Numbered from the stretch's first letter, positions 44,414-53,841 are shown. The stretch: 64,000 nucleotides of DNA from Paenibacillus paeoniae (GCF_003388735.1 NZ_QUBQ01000010.1:21356-85355), one strand, 5' to 3'. Numbers and translations are program-made. The notes: generated by a model from the sequence alone, not told the origin.

Positions 44414-45088
44414 TTAATTATTGTAATTCACCGGCCCCAGTTCAAACTGATAACCTGTCAGCTTGGAGACACCGTCTGTCGTAGTGATTTTGTATACGAC
44501 GGTAATAGGCTGTTCCACCATGACAACAAGTTCCGCAATAAGTGTAGTCACATTGTCCTTTTGCTTCACATCGAGATGAACCACATTTTCTATTGAAACG
44601 ATATTAAAGTCTTGAAAATAGTATGCAGCAATAATTCGATACCCGCCTTCTACAGGGTGAAATGCTTTTCCGGCTCGTTGTTGAATTACCTCTTCTGACA
44701 TATAGTTTTGCAGCCATGACAGGATTTCCGCTCGTTGTTCTTCTGTATATGCAGCATGCCTATACATTGTCGTTTGATACGTAAGCTCAGCTTCCTTTAC
44801 CCACTCGAAGGCTTGTTCCGCTGACAAGTTCGATAAATTCTCCTTAACCTTTGAATTCACTAAAGCAGGGAATGTCTGTGCCTGTAATGTTTCATTAAAG
44901 TTAGGGTGATATGCTTCACCTGGGTATATCGGTTCATCGTCGTAACTCGAAGTTTCTGATTCATCAGGGTAAGTTTGTTTATCCACTTCGATTCCTGCAT
45001 TCGTGGAAGGCACCTTCTGCTCTGTACCACATCCGGCTATAACAGCAATTATAATCATTGTGAGTAGCATCGCTAGAAGTTTTCTCAT
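44414..45088 (-). CDS. Putative lipoprotein of unknown function
   Basis: 224 residues from ATG 45088 (MRKLLAMLLTMIIIAVIAGC), after AAAGGAGG. The frame remains open 21 codons upstream without a ribosome-binding site. The lipobox VIAGC gives a lipid-anchored cysteine at residue 20. The mature part is acidic, with YDDEPIYPGEAYHPNFNETL and a C-terminal beta-rich region resembling small NTF2-like or DUF domains (AAYYFQDFNIVSIENVVHLD). No family assigned. Convergent with the 210-residue gene. Confidence 0.72.
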   Translation of the reverse strand: MRKLLAMLLTMIIIAVIAGCGTEQKVPSTNAGIEVDKQTYPDESETSSYDDEPIYPGEAYHPNFNETLQAQTFPALVNSKVKENLSNLSAEQAFEWVKEAELTYQTTMYRHAAYTEEQRAEILSWLQNYMSEEVIQQRAGKAFHPVEGGYRIIAAYYFQDFNIVSIENVVHLDVKQKDNVTTLIAELVVMVEQPITVVYKITTTDGVSKLTGYQFELGPVNYNN

Positions 45089-45261
45089 AACTCTACTCGC
45101 CTCCTTTATTGATATTGAAGATAATGCCTCAGCAATCATCCATAACGTCAATTCCCCGATTGGAGGATATTAATTCCATATTATTTATAGACATCACAAA
45201 TTCTACTAATGTTTCATACTCAGTAAAATTCGTTATCTACATACTTGAGAATAAACATGAA

Positions 45262-45300
45262 ATAGCCCCGCATTTCGCACTTTGCGAAATACGGGGCTTC
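45262..45300 (-). terminator. Terminator-like hairpin after clpC
   Basis: Stem GCCCCG/CGGGGC plus ATTTCGCA/TGCGAAAT with one mismatch and a 3-nt loop (45265-45297). The minus-strand tail is TATTTCATG, moderately U-rich. It lies 78 bp after the clpC stop and ends the stress operon. Confidence 0.7.
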
Positions 45301-45355
45301 ATCCATTGCTTGTAGCTCTCTATACTGTCTAATCACCGATAGCTCAATACCGATT

Positions 45356-45416
45356 GCTTCACAGCCTTGGATACCTTAGTTGTTGGCCGGTTGCTTCACG
45401 GCCTTGGATACGATCA
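45356..45416 (-). repeat. 37-bp imperfect tandem duplication across the clpC stop codon
   Basis: The block TTGCTTCACAGCCTTGGATA starting at 45356 recurs, one base changed, at 45393. The offset of 37 bp is not a multiple of three. The inner copy encodes the clpC C-terminus (VSKAVKQ) and the outer copy lies after the stop codon, so the end of clpC has been locally duplicated. Confidence 0.7.
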
Positions 45417-47820
45417 AAGCGCCATCCTTCTCGTCGATCACGAAGGTATCGCCTTTCTGAATCAGTCCCATCAGCAGATCTTCGGACAGTCGGTCCTCGA
45501 TATGCTTCTGGATCGCCCGGCGCAATGGACGCGCGCCGTATTGCGGATCGTAGCCTTCCTTCGCGAGAAATGCCTTCGCCGTGTCGGTGAGCGTGAAGTC
45601 TACTTCCTGTTCGCGCAGACGCTTGCGAAGCTCGTCGGACATCAGAGTCACGATCTGAGCGATATGTTCTTCGCCCAGCGAGTGGAACACAATCGTCTCG
45701 TCAATCCGGTTCAGGAACTCCGGACGGAAGCTCTTCTTCAGCTCAGCCATGACTTTGTCCTTCATTACTGCGAAGTCACGTCCTGCGTCCTGTACAGCTG
45801 TGAAGCCCAGGGACGAGTTCTTCTTGATCTGATCGGCGCCGACATTCGACGTCATGATGATCAGCGTGTTGCGGAAGTCTACGACGCGGCCTTTGGAATC
45901 CGTCAGTCTGCCGTCCTCCAGCACTTGCAGCAAGATGTTGAATACTTCCGGATGCGCCTTCTCAATCTCATCAAGCAAGACAACGGAGTATGGCTTGCGG
46001 CGAACCTTCTCGGTCAACTGGCCGCCTTCTTCATAGCCGACATATCCCGGAGGAGCGCCTACGAGTCTAGAGGTGGAATGCTTCTCCATATATTCCGACA
46101 TATCGATACGGATTACGGCATTCTCATCGCCGAACATCGCTTCCGCCAAGGCGCGTGCCAGCTCCGTCTTACCGACACCTGTAGGACCTAGGAAGATGAA
46201 GGAGCCGATTGGACGCTTCGGATCTTTCAGACCCGCTCTGGCGCGTCTGATCGCACGGGAGACGGATTTGACCGCTTCCTCTTGACCGATAACGCGGTCG
46301 TGAAGAATGGATTCCATCCTCAACAGGCGCTCGGTCTCTTCTTCCGCCAGCTTGCTAACCGGAATACCGGTCCAGCTTGCGACAACTTGAGCGATATCCT
46401 CCGGTGTAACCTCGGAATCGGTACGTCCTTGTTTTTCTTTCCATTGGTTCTTCGTCACATCTAGCTCTTCCCGGATCTTTTGCTCCGTATCACGCAGCGC
46501 AGCAGCTTTCTCGAACTCTTGACTTTGTACCGCTGCGTCTTTCTCCTTGCGGATATCCTCCAGACGGTTCTCTAGTTGCTTCAGGTTAGGCGGAACGGTA
46601 TAGGAATTCAGCCTTACTTTCGAACTGGCTTCGTCGATCAAGTCGATAGCTTTGTCAGGCAAGAACCGATCCGTAATATAACGATCAGACAGCTTTACTG
46701 CTTGCACGATGGATTCGTCCGTAATTTTCACACGATGATGCGCTTCATAACGATCGCGAAGACCATGCAAAATCTGAATCGCTTCTTCTACAGAAGGCTG
46801 ATCTACCGTAATCGGCTGGAAGCGACGCTCCAAAGCGGCATCTTTCTCGATATATTTGCGGTATTCATCCAGTGTTGTCGCGCCGATGCACTGCAGCTCG
46901 CCGCGCGCAAGCGACGGCTTCAGAATGTTGGAGGCGTCAATTGCGCCCTCCGCGCCGCCCGCGCCGATCAGCGTATGCAGCTCGTCAATGAACAGAATGA
47001 TGTTGCCCGCTTGGCGGATCTCATCCATAATTTTTTTCAAACGGTCCTCGAACTCGCCACGGTACTTCGTACCAGCAACGACTGAGCCCATATCCAGCGT
47101 CATGACGCGCTTATCGCGCAGTGTCTCCGGAATTTCGTTAGCGATAATCTTCTGCGCCAGTCCTTCGGCAATTGCTGTCTTACCAACACCTGGCTCGCCT
47201 ATCAGAACCGGGTTGTTTTTAGTACGACGGCTAAGTACCTGGATGACACGTTCAATTTCTTTGCTGCGACCGATAACCGGGTCAAGGTTGCCTTCCTTCG
47301 CATAAGCCGTCAAGTCTCTCGCGAGTCCGTCCAGCGTAGGCGTGCTGACATTGGCTTGCGATCCATGGTTGCTGGATACCGCTTCGCTGCTGCCAAGCAA
47401 TTGAAGCACTTGCTGACGAGCCTTGTTCAAGCTGATGCCGAGATTGTTCAGCACGCGTGCCGCCACGCCTTCGCCTTCACGAATAAGGCCAAGAAGGATA
47501 TGCTCTGTGCCTACGTAGGTATGGCCCAGCTTTCTGGCTTCATCCATCGATAGCTCAATGACTTTTTTCGCTCTTGGCGTGTAGGCGATATTGTTCGGCT
47601 GTTCCTGTCCACGACCGATCAACGCTTCTACTTCGTCCTGAATTTTCTCCAGACCTAGACCAAGCCCAATTAGTGCTTTGGCTGCAATGCCTTCCCCTTC
47701 CCGAATCAATCCTAGCAAAATATGCTCTGTGCCTATATTGTTATGTCCGAGACGTACCGCTTCCTCTTGTGCAAGCGCCAGTACCTTCTGCGCACGTTCC
47801 GTGAATCTACCGAACATCAT
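45376..47820 (-). CDS. clpC: ATP-dependent Clp protease ATP-binding subunit ClpC
   Basis: 814 residues. Two N-terminal Clp repeats, the first AAA domain with GEPGVGKTA, a middle UVR motif region that binds McsB/MecA adaptors, and a second AAA domain with GPTGVGKTE. ClpC unfolds substrates for ClpP, including phospho-arginine-tagged proteins. Last gene of the ctsR operon. Its C-terminus ends VSKAVKQPANN, where the 37-bp duplication lies. Confidence 0.97.
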   Translation of the reverse strand: MMFGRFTERAQKVLALAQEEAVRLGHNNIGTEHILLGLIREGEGIAAKALIGLGLGLEKIQDEVEALIGRGQEQPNNIAYTPRAKKVIELSMDEARKLGHTYVGTEHILLGLIREGEGVAARVLNNLGISLNKARQQVLQLLGSSEAVSSNHGSQANVSTPTLDGLARDLTAYAKEGNLDPVIGRSKEIERVIQVLSRRTKNNPVLIGEPGVGKTAIAEGLAQKIIANEIPETLRDKRVMTLDMGSVVAGTKYRGEFEDRLKKIMDEIRQAGNIILFIDELHTLIGAGGAEGAIDASNILKPSLARGELQCIGATTLDEYRKYIEKDAALERRFQPITVDQPSVEEAIQILHGLRDRYEAHHRVKITDESIVQAVKLSDRYITDRFLPDKAIDLIDEASSKVRLNSYTVPPNLKQLENRLEDIRKEKDAAVQSQEFEKAAALRDTEQKIREELDVTKNQWKEKQGRTDSEVTPEDIAQVVASWTGIPVSKLAEEETERLLRMESILHDRVIGQEEAVKSVSRAIRRARAGLKDPKRPIGSFIFLGPTGVGKTELARALAEAMFGDENAVIRIDMSEYMEKHSTSRLVGAPPGYVGYEEGGQLTEKVRRKPYSVVLLDEIEKAHPEVFNILLQVLEDGRLTDSKGRVVDFRNTLIIMTSNVGADQIKKNSSLGFTAVQDAGRDFAVMKDKVMAELKKSFRPEFLNRIDETIVFHSLGEEHIAQIVTLMSDELRKRLREQEVDFTLTDTAKAFLAKEGYDPQYGARPLRRAIQKHIEDRLSEDLLMGLIQKGDTFVIDEKDGALIVSKAVKQPANN

Positions 47821-48911
47821 TGTTCAACACCCCCATGATCATTTTTGCCGCTTAATTGGCCCCGTATAAGCTCCGCCCTTCGGTAATCTCGCTGCTCGGC
47901 ATTCATCTTCTCATTGAAAGCCTGTTGCAAGAAACCCGGCTGGGTCATAACGAGCAATTCATTCAGCACTTGCGGCGTTACATCCTTCAGCAGACCAAGG
48001 TCTGCTCCGAGCCTGACATCTGACAGACGCTGTGCCGCTTCCTTGGAATCCATAATCACAGCATGAGACAAAATCCCGTATGATCTTCTCACCCGGTCTT
48101 CAATTCTCATCCGCGATTCTTCCAACAGCCGCTTCCTCGCCGCTCGTTCATGCTCGATAATTTGCTTCGCGACACCGTGCAGGTTCTCGATGATCTCATC
48201 TTCAGACTGACCTAGCGTCGTCTGATTGGAGATTTGGAACAGATTGCCTAGCGCCTCGCTGCCTTCCCCATACAATCCTCTAACCGCTAATCCCACTTGC
48301 GTAACAGCCGTTAAGATCCGGTTAATATGCTGCGTCAAAACTAATGCCGGCAAATGCATCATGACGGATGCCCGTATGCCCGTTCCCACATTCGTCGGAC
48401 AGGTTGTGAGATAGCCGCGCTTCTCATCGAACGCGTAATCTGCCGCTTCCTCAAATATATCGTCAATTCCGCTCGCCAACGTCCATGCTTCGCCGATCTG
48501 AAATCCGGGATACAAACATTGGATGCGCAAATGGTCTTCTTCGTTAATCATGATGCTAACTGCTTCGTCTTCACTCAGAATAACGGCGCCCCCGCGTGAC
48601 TCATTAGCCAGATTCGGGCTAATCAGATGCTTCTCCACAAGTACTCGCTTATCCAGCTCGCTAAGATCGGAGAGCAATATCGTATCGAAGCTGCCGTATG
48701 CGTTCAGTTGCCCCGATAAACTTACCTCGGCAAGCTGATCCAGCACTTCCGTCGCCTGCTCGCCAGTTGCCAGCAGAGGGAACGGCTGATGACGCAAATT
48801 GCGCGCCACACGCACTCTGCTGCTAATGACCACGTCAGAATCGGGACCCGCGCCCCTCATCCAATCGCTGAGCGCATCCTCTGAGAATCGATGCTTCGTC
48901 AACAGGCTCAC
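47817..48911 (-). CDS. mcsB: Protein arginine kinase McsB
   Basis: 364 residues. The phosphagen-kinase fold has SSRVRVARNLRHQPFP near the N-terminus, the catalytic-loop CPTNVGTGIRASVMMHLPAL and the RGLYGEGSEA loop. It phosphorylates arginines of misfolded proteins and of CtsR, marking them for ClpCP. The stop overlaps the clpC start by 4 bp. Confidence 0.96.
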   Translation of the reverse strand: MSLLTKHRFSEDALSDWMRGAGPDSDVVISSRVRVARNLRHQPFPLLATGEQATEVLDQLAEVSLSGQLNAYGSFDTILLSDLSELDKRVLVEKHLISPNLANESRGGAVILSEDEAVSIMINEEDHLRIQCLYPGFQIGEAWTLASGIDDIFEEAADYAFDEKRGYLTTCPTNVGTGIRASVMMHLPALVLTQHINRILTAVTQVGLAVRGLYGEGSEALGNLFQISNQTTLGQSEDEIIENLHGVAKQIIEHERAARKRLLEESRMRIEDRVRRSYGILSHAVIMDSKEAAQRLSDVRLGADLGLLKDVTPQVLNELLVMTQPGFLQQAFNEKMNAEQRDYRRAELIRGQLSGKNDHGGVEQ

Positions 48912-48932
48912 TCCTTTGCGTCATAGCTATAA

Positions 48933-49451
48933 CTACAGTTCAGCAAGCTTCCGCTCCAGTTCGCGTATGCGATCCCGAAGCTCGGCCGCGTTCTCGAATT
49001 CCTCTTGTTCAATATAACTGTGCATATCTTTCCTAAGCTGCTCAATCTCTCGCTTGCATTGAATCTGTCCACCGGAACGCTTCGGAATTTTGCCGCTATG
49101 GGTCGTGCTGCTGTGTACTCGCTTGAGCAGCGGATCGAGTCGATCAGAGAATGCGCTGTAGCAAGAGCTGCACCCGAATCGGCCGATCTTGCTGAATTGC
49201 GCATACGTTAACCCGCATTCCTCGCAGTGTACGGGGTGCGGCGTCGATTCTGGCGCTGCCGAACTCGGCGAATTGAAATCAAGCAATCCGGAGAGAAGGC
49301 TATGAATGGAGAAGCTGTTCGGTGTGCCTGGAATGCCTTCGCCCTTCTCACGGGCGCAGCTTTCGCAAATATGGAACTCCGTCTTCTCGCCATTCACAAT
49401 TTTCGTAAAATGAAGCGTAGCCGGCCTCTTGCCGCATTCTTGGCAGAACAA
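48933..49451 (-). CDS. mcsA: McsA, activator of the McsB kinase
   Basis: 172 residues. Zinc motifs CQECGKRPA, CESCAREKG, CEECGLTY and CSSCYSAF are followed by a C-terminal UVR motif (EQEEFENAAELRDRIRELER). McsA binds and activates McsB. It lies 15 bp after ctsR and 21 bp before mcsB. Confidence 0.95.
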   Translation of the reverse strand: MFCQECGKRPATLHFTKIVNGEKTEFHICESCAREKGEGIPGTPNSFSIHSLLSGLLDFNSPSSAAPESTPHPVHCEECGLTYAQFSKIGRFGCSSCYSAFSDRLDPLLKRVHSSTTHSGKIPKRSGGQIQCKREIEQLRKDMHSYIEQEEFENAAELRDRIRELERKLAEL

Positions 49452-49466
49452 AACACGTCCCCCTTC

Positions 49467-49928
49467 CTATTTGACCAGTAGCGAAATCAGCATCGAACGC
49501 AGAAGTCTTGCACGTATCTCATCGCGCATGGGCAGCATAAGCGCTATCGTATCGCGATGGATGGCCGCACCCAGCAGATTCGCCTCTCGCTTCGTAATGA
49601 GTCCTGCTTCCAGAAGCTGATAAATCAGCCCTTCAGCGGCTCCCTGATCGACGCTATTCCCTACGGTCTGCTCAATGTGGTACTGGATTGTCTTCAGCGC
49701 CGGCAAGTTAACACGTTGGATTCGAATGTAACCCCCGCCTCCGCGCTTGCTTTCAACCATGTAGCCTTTCTCCAGCGTAAACCGGGTACTGATCACATAA
49801 TTGATCTGCGACGGGACGCAAGAAAACTTATCCGCGAGCTCGTTGCGCTGAATCTCTACGGCGCTTTCGCCGCTGTCATCCAGCATATGCTTCAAATACT
49901 GTTCAATGAGATCGGAAATGTTACGCAA
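49467..49928 (-). CDS. ctsR: Transcriptional repressor CtsR
   Basis: 153 residues from TTG 49928 (MRNISDLIEQYLKHMLDDSG), 7 nt after AGGGAGGT. The open frame upstream would add 37 residues absent from CtsR proteins. The winged helix-turn-helix contains VPSQINYVISTRFTLEKGYM and the glycine-rich wing KRGGGGYIRI used for thermosensing. CtsR represses clp genes and its own operon through the operator at 50004-50020. Confidence 0.95.
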   Translation of the reverse strand: MRNISDLIEQYLKHMLDDSGESAVEIQRNELADKFSCVPSQINYVISTRFTLEKGYMVESKRGGGGYIRIQRVNLPALKTIQYHIEQTVGNSVDQGAAEGLIYQLLEAGLITKREANLLGAAIHRDTIALMLPMRDEIRARLLRSMLISLLVK

Positions 49929-50003
49929 ACCACCAACCTCCCTGATCTTGCGCCAAACGAAAGTCTTTCGTCGAGAAAGAAGCTGACTTCCACCTCCACT
50001 GAC

Positions 50004-50020
50004 TTTGACTTTCTTTGACT
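50004..50020 (-). promoter_or_regulatory. CtsR operator
   Basis: The minus strand reads AGTCAAA-GAA-AGTCAAA, a perfect heptad direct repeat matching the CtsR consensus, just downstream of the -10 of the ctsR promoter. This predicts heat-inducible, autoregulated expression of ctsR-mcsA-mcsB-clpC. Confidence 0.93.
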
Positions 50021-50028
50021 TTAACTTT

Positions 50029-50056
50029 ATTATACGCAAAATTTACTGGAGGTCAA
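50029..50056 (-). promoter_or_regulatory. SigA promoter of the ctsR operon
   Basis: Minus-strand TTGACC (50051-50056) and TATAAT (50029-50034) at 16-bp spacing. The CtsR operator begins 8 bp downstream of the -10, where bound repressor would block initiation. The rest of the 315-bp gap up to 50243 shows no other feature. Confidence 0.85.
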
Positions 50057-50243
50057 TACAACGGAGTTTAAATTTTCTGAATATTTATAGAGATGTAAAA
50101 ATCGGCACATCGCTACTATCTAGCTTGATGCGCCGAAGCTTGGTTTATACCTGTATTTAACGACGATTGGATTAAAAGTCCCCTTCCGCTCCTGTTCACC
50201 GCTGGCTCCGCAAACCGCAAGCATGACAATAACAGCCTGCCAG

Positions 50244-50681
50244 CTATTCTTTGGGCAGCACAACCGGATTCATAACCGGCGAAGAGAGAATGACCGACGT
50301 ATTGACATTGCCGAACGGCATGAGCCGCTCCACCAGCAAGCTAAGCGCATCCATCCCGGTGACAGCCGCTTTCAATATATAACTGACCGTTCCCGTGACA
50401 CGATGGCACTCCAGGATATCTGAATCCAGAACGATACGCTTATCAAAGTCGCTAGGCGATACCTTCAGCTCGCTAATTTGAATAATGACTTGAATGTTCC
50501 TTCCAAGGGCAGCTGGCGACACCCTTGCCGCGAAGCCGGTAATAGCCCCTTTCTCTTGCAGACGGAGAAGCCTCTCCGACACGCTGGGCCTGCTTAAGGC
50601 CAATTTTTTGGAAAGCTCGCTTACCGTCATGCGCCCATCTTCTTGCAACAATTTCAAGAGAGTTCGGTCCAAATGGTCCAT
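50244..50681 (-). CDS. Lrp/AsnC-family transcriptional regulator
   Basis: 145 residues from ATG 50681 (MDHLDRTLLKLLQEDGRMTV), with AAGGTGG upstream. A longer open frame adds 17 residues outside the family. N-terminal helix-turn-helix (SELSKKLALSRPSVSERLLR) and a C-terminal RAM ligand-binding domain (ECHRVTGTVSYILKAAV). Such proteins sense amino acids. It is divergent from the yitT-family gene 150 bp away and may control it (inference). Confidence 0.88.
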   Translation of the reverse strand: MDHLDRTLLKLLQEDGRMTVSELSKKLALSRPSVSERLLRLQEKGAITGFAARVSPAALGRNIQVIIQISELKVSPSDFDKRIVLDSDILECHRVTGTVSYILKAAVTGMDALSLLVERLMPFGNVNTSVILSSPVMNPVVLPKE

Positions 50682-50835
50682 CTTTGTAAGCCACCTTTCA
50701 CTTTGCTTGTCATTCCTGCAAATAAGATTCAATGTTATCTATATTAACATGAAAATCGTTCAGATTAACATATAACCTCAATTAAACCTGCTGTATTCTA
50801 ATTTATATAAACCTTATGCAGGTGGTGCATGCAAA

Positions 50836-51480
50836 ATGTTGTTGTTTTCATGCTACAAAGTGAAGGCATCCTTGTGGAAATGGCTTCATATTGCAATAGG
50901 ATGCTTCGTTACAGCTGGTGGACTGGTCCTATTAAAGCATTCCGGAGTTGTCACTGGGGGAACGGCAGGTCTAGCCCTCAGCTTATCTCCCATGTTAAGC
51001 ATTCCGTTCCACTACATGTTCGCTTTACTCAACTTGCCGTTCTTTGTCTTTTCGTACTTTTATATGGGCAAATCCTTTACGTTCACCACGATGGCCGCGA
51101 TTGCTCTTCTTACCGGACTGAGCTCACTGGATAGCTTGCTGCCCGCATTCACGATCCCGGCGCTTCCTGGCGCCATCATTGGCGGAGCTTTTATCGGAGT
51201 CGGATTGATCGGATTGTTCCGGAATGGCGCCTCGCTAGGCGGAGCTACCATTCTGGCGCTGTATCTCCATCGAAAGCATGGTATTAATCCCGGCAAAAGC
51301 AATTTCATCTTCGACTTTATCGTTATCGCGTCCAGTCTCTTTGTCTACTCGCTGACAAACGGACTACTATCCGTTCTATCGATCACTGTCACTTCGACTG
51401 TTCTGGCATTGCTCAAGCGGAAACTTACTACCGCCAAACCGCCGGAATCCAGAGCCATTCATACCGTACCCGTTAATTAA
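50836..51480 (+). CDS. YitT-family membrane protein (DUF161)
   Basis: 214 residues. About five membrane segments, with GVVTGGTAGLALSLSPML and GLFRNGASLGGATILALYLH as the two internally repeated YitT motifs. Shorter than the classic 280-residue YitT proteins, as it lacks the C-terminal DUF2179 domain. Function unknown, possibly transport. Divergent from the Lrp/AsnC regulator. Shares a bidirectional terminator with the kinase gene. Confidence 0.85.
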   Translation: MLLFSCYKVKASLWKWLHIAIGCFVTAGGLVLLKHSGVVTGGTAGLALSLSPMLSIPFHYMFALLNLPFFVFSYFYMGKSFTFTTMAAIALLTGLSSLDSLLPAFTIPALPGAIIGGAFIGVGLIGLFRNGASLGGATILALYLHRKHGINPGKSNFIFDFIVIASSLFVYSLTNGLLSVLSITVTSTVLALLKRKLTTAKPPESRAIHTVPVN

Positions 51481-51494
51481 GCCTTCCAAAAGGC

Positions 51495-51545
51495 AAAAAG
51501 GAATCCCTAAGCATGCGTATCATGCATGAGGGATTCCTTCTTTAT
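51495..51545. terminator. Bidirectional terminator between the YitT gene and the catabolic operon
   Basis: 11-bp stem AAGGAATCCCT/AGGGATTCCTT with an inner GCATG/CATGC stem (51498-51539). T-rich tracts lie on both sides. It ends the plus-strand gene and the 11-gene minus-strand operon. Confidence 0.88.
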
Positions 51546-51559
51546 ATCGTTCATAAAGC

Positions 51560-53068
51560 TTATTCCTGCCTGTACCATTCATTCAGCGCCCGATAGGCTT
51601 TGAGATATCTGGCGTAGATAGAATCATAGGCTTGATTCCGGTCTGATGAATACGTGATAGGTTCTGAGACGCTTACAAGTTTCTGCGTCATGATATCTTC
51701 CATCGTGCACATGCCCGAACCAACACCCGCCAGCATAGCAGCACCTATTGCAGCGGCATCGCGATTGTGCAGGAGAGACAGGTTTTTGCCCAGCACATCG
51801 CCAATCATATTGCTCCATACTGCATTCCGGCTGCCGCCTCCACCCAGATGAACCTTGTCAATCGCGTGGCCATCCGCCTCGAATACTTCCATGCTTTCAC
51901 GAATATTAAACGTAATGCCCTCCATCACGGAATGCATAAGCAGTTCTGGTGACTGTCCCGTTGATAACCCGATCCAAGTCGCTCTATCATAGGCGTCAAA
52001 ATGAGGTGTCCCGCTTCCCACTAGAAAAGGAAGGAACATTACATTGGCACTGCCGGGAACAATAGCCTTCATGCCTTCGCATAGCTCGTTGATTGCCGCG
52101 TAATCCTCCGATGCCAGCCTCTTTTTCCCCGTTAATAGTCGATAAGCCCAATCGATCCCCAGCCCTCCGGTAAAAACAGAACCCATCGCATACAACGTTC
52201 CCGGAATAGCAGAGGGATGATAGGTTACTTTACCTGCGCCGGAGGAAAAGGTCGAATCCACCCTCATCACTACCTGTGCCGATGTACTTAATGTAATGGC
52301 CAGCGTACCTGTTCGAACGGCACCCGTCCCGAGCTGGCTGCAGGCCATATCGGCACCTCCGGCAATAATCGGAGTTCCTTCAAGCAGTCCAGTGACGGCT
52401 GAAGCATCCCGGGTTGCATAACCGACCATCTCAGAGGAGGCATGGATCTGCGGGAAGAGGTGTGCAGGCAGTCCCAGCTCCTGAATGAGATCCATGGCCC
52501 ATTCGCCTTTACTATGATCGTACAGCAAGCTGTTTCCCGCATCCGTCTGGTCCGTTCCGAGCCGCCCCGTCAACTTGTACCGAATATAGTCCTTTGGAAA
52601 TAACAGTGTGCAAGCGCGATCCAGCACTTCAGGATGCTTCCTCTTGATCCATAGCAATTTCGCTACGGTAAAGGCATCAATCGGTTCATTGCCTGTTAAT
52701 TGGAGGAAATCCGCCTTATATCGATCTCTGAGAAACGCCGTTTCTTTATGCGAGCGTGTATCGGCAATCAGAATGCTGGGCATGACCGCTTTCCCGTCCC
52801 CATCCAATAGAATAGGCGCACTCATATGACCGGAAAAGGACACGGCTCCTATAGCATCCGGTCCGACCTTCTCCAAACATCCTCTGATCGCTGCAGAAGC
52901 TGCCTCCCACCAGGATTCCGGATCTTGCTCCACCCATCCCGGATGAGGGGAGCTCGTTGGATAATGGCCCGATTCGGATGCCGCAATTCGGCCTTCCTTT
53001 GTCATCGCAATGACTTTCACTGCTGTGGAGCCGATATCAATGCTGAGTACCAAAGACACGCTTCTCAT
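51560..53068 (-). CDS. FGGY-family carbohydrate kinase
   Basis: 502 residues from ATG 53068 (MRSVSLVLSIDIGSTAVKVI), directly after GGGGGGAG. A GTG two codons earlier is less well placed. N-terminal phosphate-binding DIGSTAVK, PKDYIRYKLTG, and the C-terminal FGGY signature region KVHLGGGGSRNAVWSNMIGD. The closest named relatives by pattern are xylulokinases, but sugar specificity is not readable. Last gene of the operon, so it probably phosphorylates a sugar released by the upstream enzymes. Confidence 0.88.
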   Translation of the reverse strand: MRSVSLVLSIDIGSTAVKVIAMTKEGRIAASESGHYPTSSPHPGWVEQDPESWWEAASAAIRGCLEKVGPDAIGAVSFSGHMSAPILLDGDGKAVMPSILIADTRSHKETAFLRDRYKADFLQLTGNEPIDAFTVAKLLWIKRKHPEVLDRACTLLFPKDYIRYKLTGRLGTDQTDAGNSLLYDHSKGEWAMDLIQELGLPAHLFPQIHASSEMVGYATRDASAVTGLLEGTPIIAGGADMACSQLGTGAVRTGTLAITLSTSAQVVMRVDSTFSSGAGKVTYHPSAIPGTLYAMGSVFTGGLGIDWAYRLLTGKKRLASEDYAAINELCEGMKAIVPGSANVMFLPFLVGSGTPHFDAYDRATWIGLSTGQSPELLMHSVMEGITFNIRESMEVFEADGHAIDKVHLGGGGSRNAVWSNMIGDVLGKNLSLLHNRDAAAIGAAMLAGVGSGMCTMEDIMTQKLVSVSEPITYSSDRNQAYDSIYARYLKAYRALNEWYRQE

Positions 53069-53109
53069 TTCCACTCCCCCCCTTTCGCAAAATGTCCCGC
53101 AGGCGCTTC

Positions 53110-53841
53110 TTATAAATGTTTTATACGTTCTCTATATTTATCAATGTAAACCTGATTTTTCTCAAAACCACCCGGTATGTTGCCGCTGACATATACAGGG
53201 GGTTCTATCCCCCGCTCGACCAGCTTCTCCGCTACGCTGGTCATGATCATATTCAGAATGACGCTGCCGATAACTGTCGAGCCAGACGCCATCTTCATCG
53301 AGGAGTCAGGAATCTCTACCAAAGCGTCCCCATGAGGCATATGATTGTCAATAACCAAATCTGCAATATCGCGCAGGCGTTTGCCGGACGGATGGCGGGT
53401 CTCGTCATTGAAGTAAGCGGAAGAACAAATGGCGACAACCTTCAACCCTCGTTCCTTGGCCGCTTGAGCCATCTCTACTGGCAGGCTGTTAATCCCGGAG
53501 TTGGATATGACAATGATGACCTCGCCCGCCATGACGTTGTAGTTATCGAGAATGACCGGAGCATAGCCTGTCATCCGCTCAATCTTCGAGCTTTTGACCG
53601 CTCCTTCGTGAAGCATGATGCTTGTCTCTAATATGGCATTGACCGGCACCATGCCCCCGGCTCTATAGAAAAAGTCTTCTACCAGCAGATGAGAATGACC
53701 GCAACCGAATAGATGGACCAGCCCGTCACGGGCTACAGAATCCGCAATCCAATCGGCTGCCTGCAGAATAGAATGGCTCTCTTCTTTCTCAACCAAGTGG
53801 ATATGACCAATAATTTCATGAACAAATTTGCTAGCAAGCAT
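53110..53841 (-). CDS. SIS-domain protein (UPF0309 family)
   Basis: 243 residues. The SIS fold shows LFGCGHSHLLVEDFFYRAGG at about 44-63 and VISNSGINSLPVEMAQAAKE. The family binds phosphosugars, acting as isomerase or regulator. UPF0309 members cluster with sugar operons. It lies 41 bp upstream of the kinase, which suggests the SIS protein works on the kinase product. Confidence 0.88.
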   Translation of the reverse strand: MLASKFVHEIIGHIHLVEKEESHSILQAADWIADSVARDGLVHLFGCGHSHLLVEDFFYRAGGMVPVNAILETSIMLHEGAVKSSKIERMTGYAPVILDNYNVMAGEVIIVISNSGINSLPVEMAQAAKERGLKVVAICSSAYFNDETRHPSGKRLRDIADLVIDNHMPHGDALVEIPDSSMKMASGSTVIGSVILNMIMTSVAEKLVERGIEPPVYVSGNIPGGFEKNQVYIDKYRERIKHL

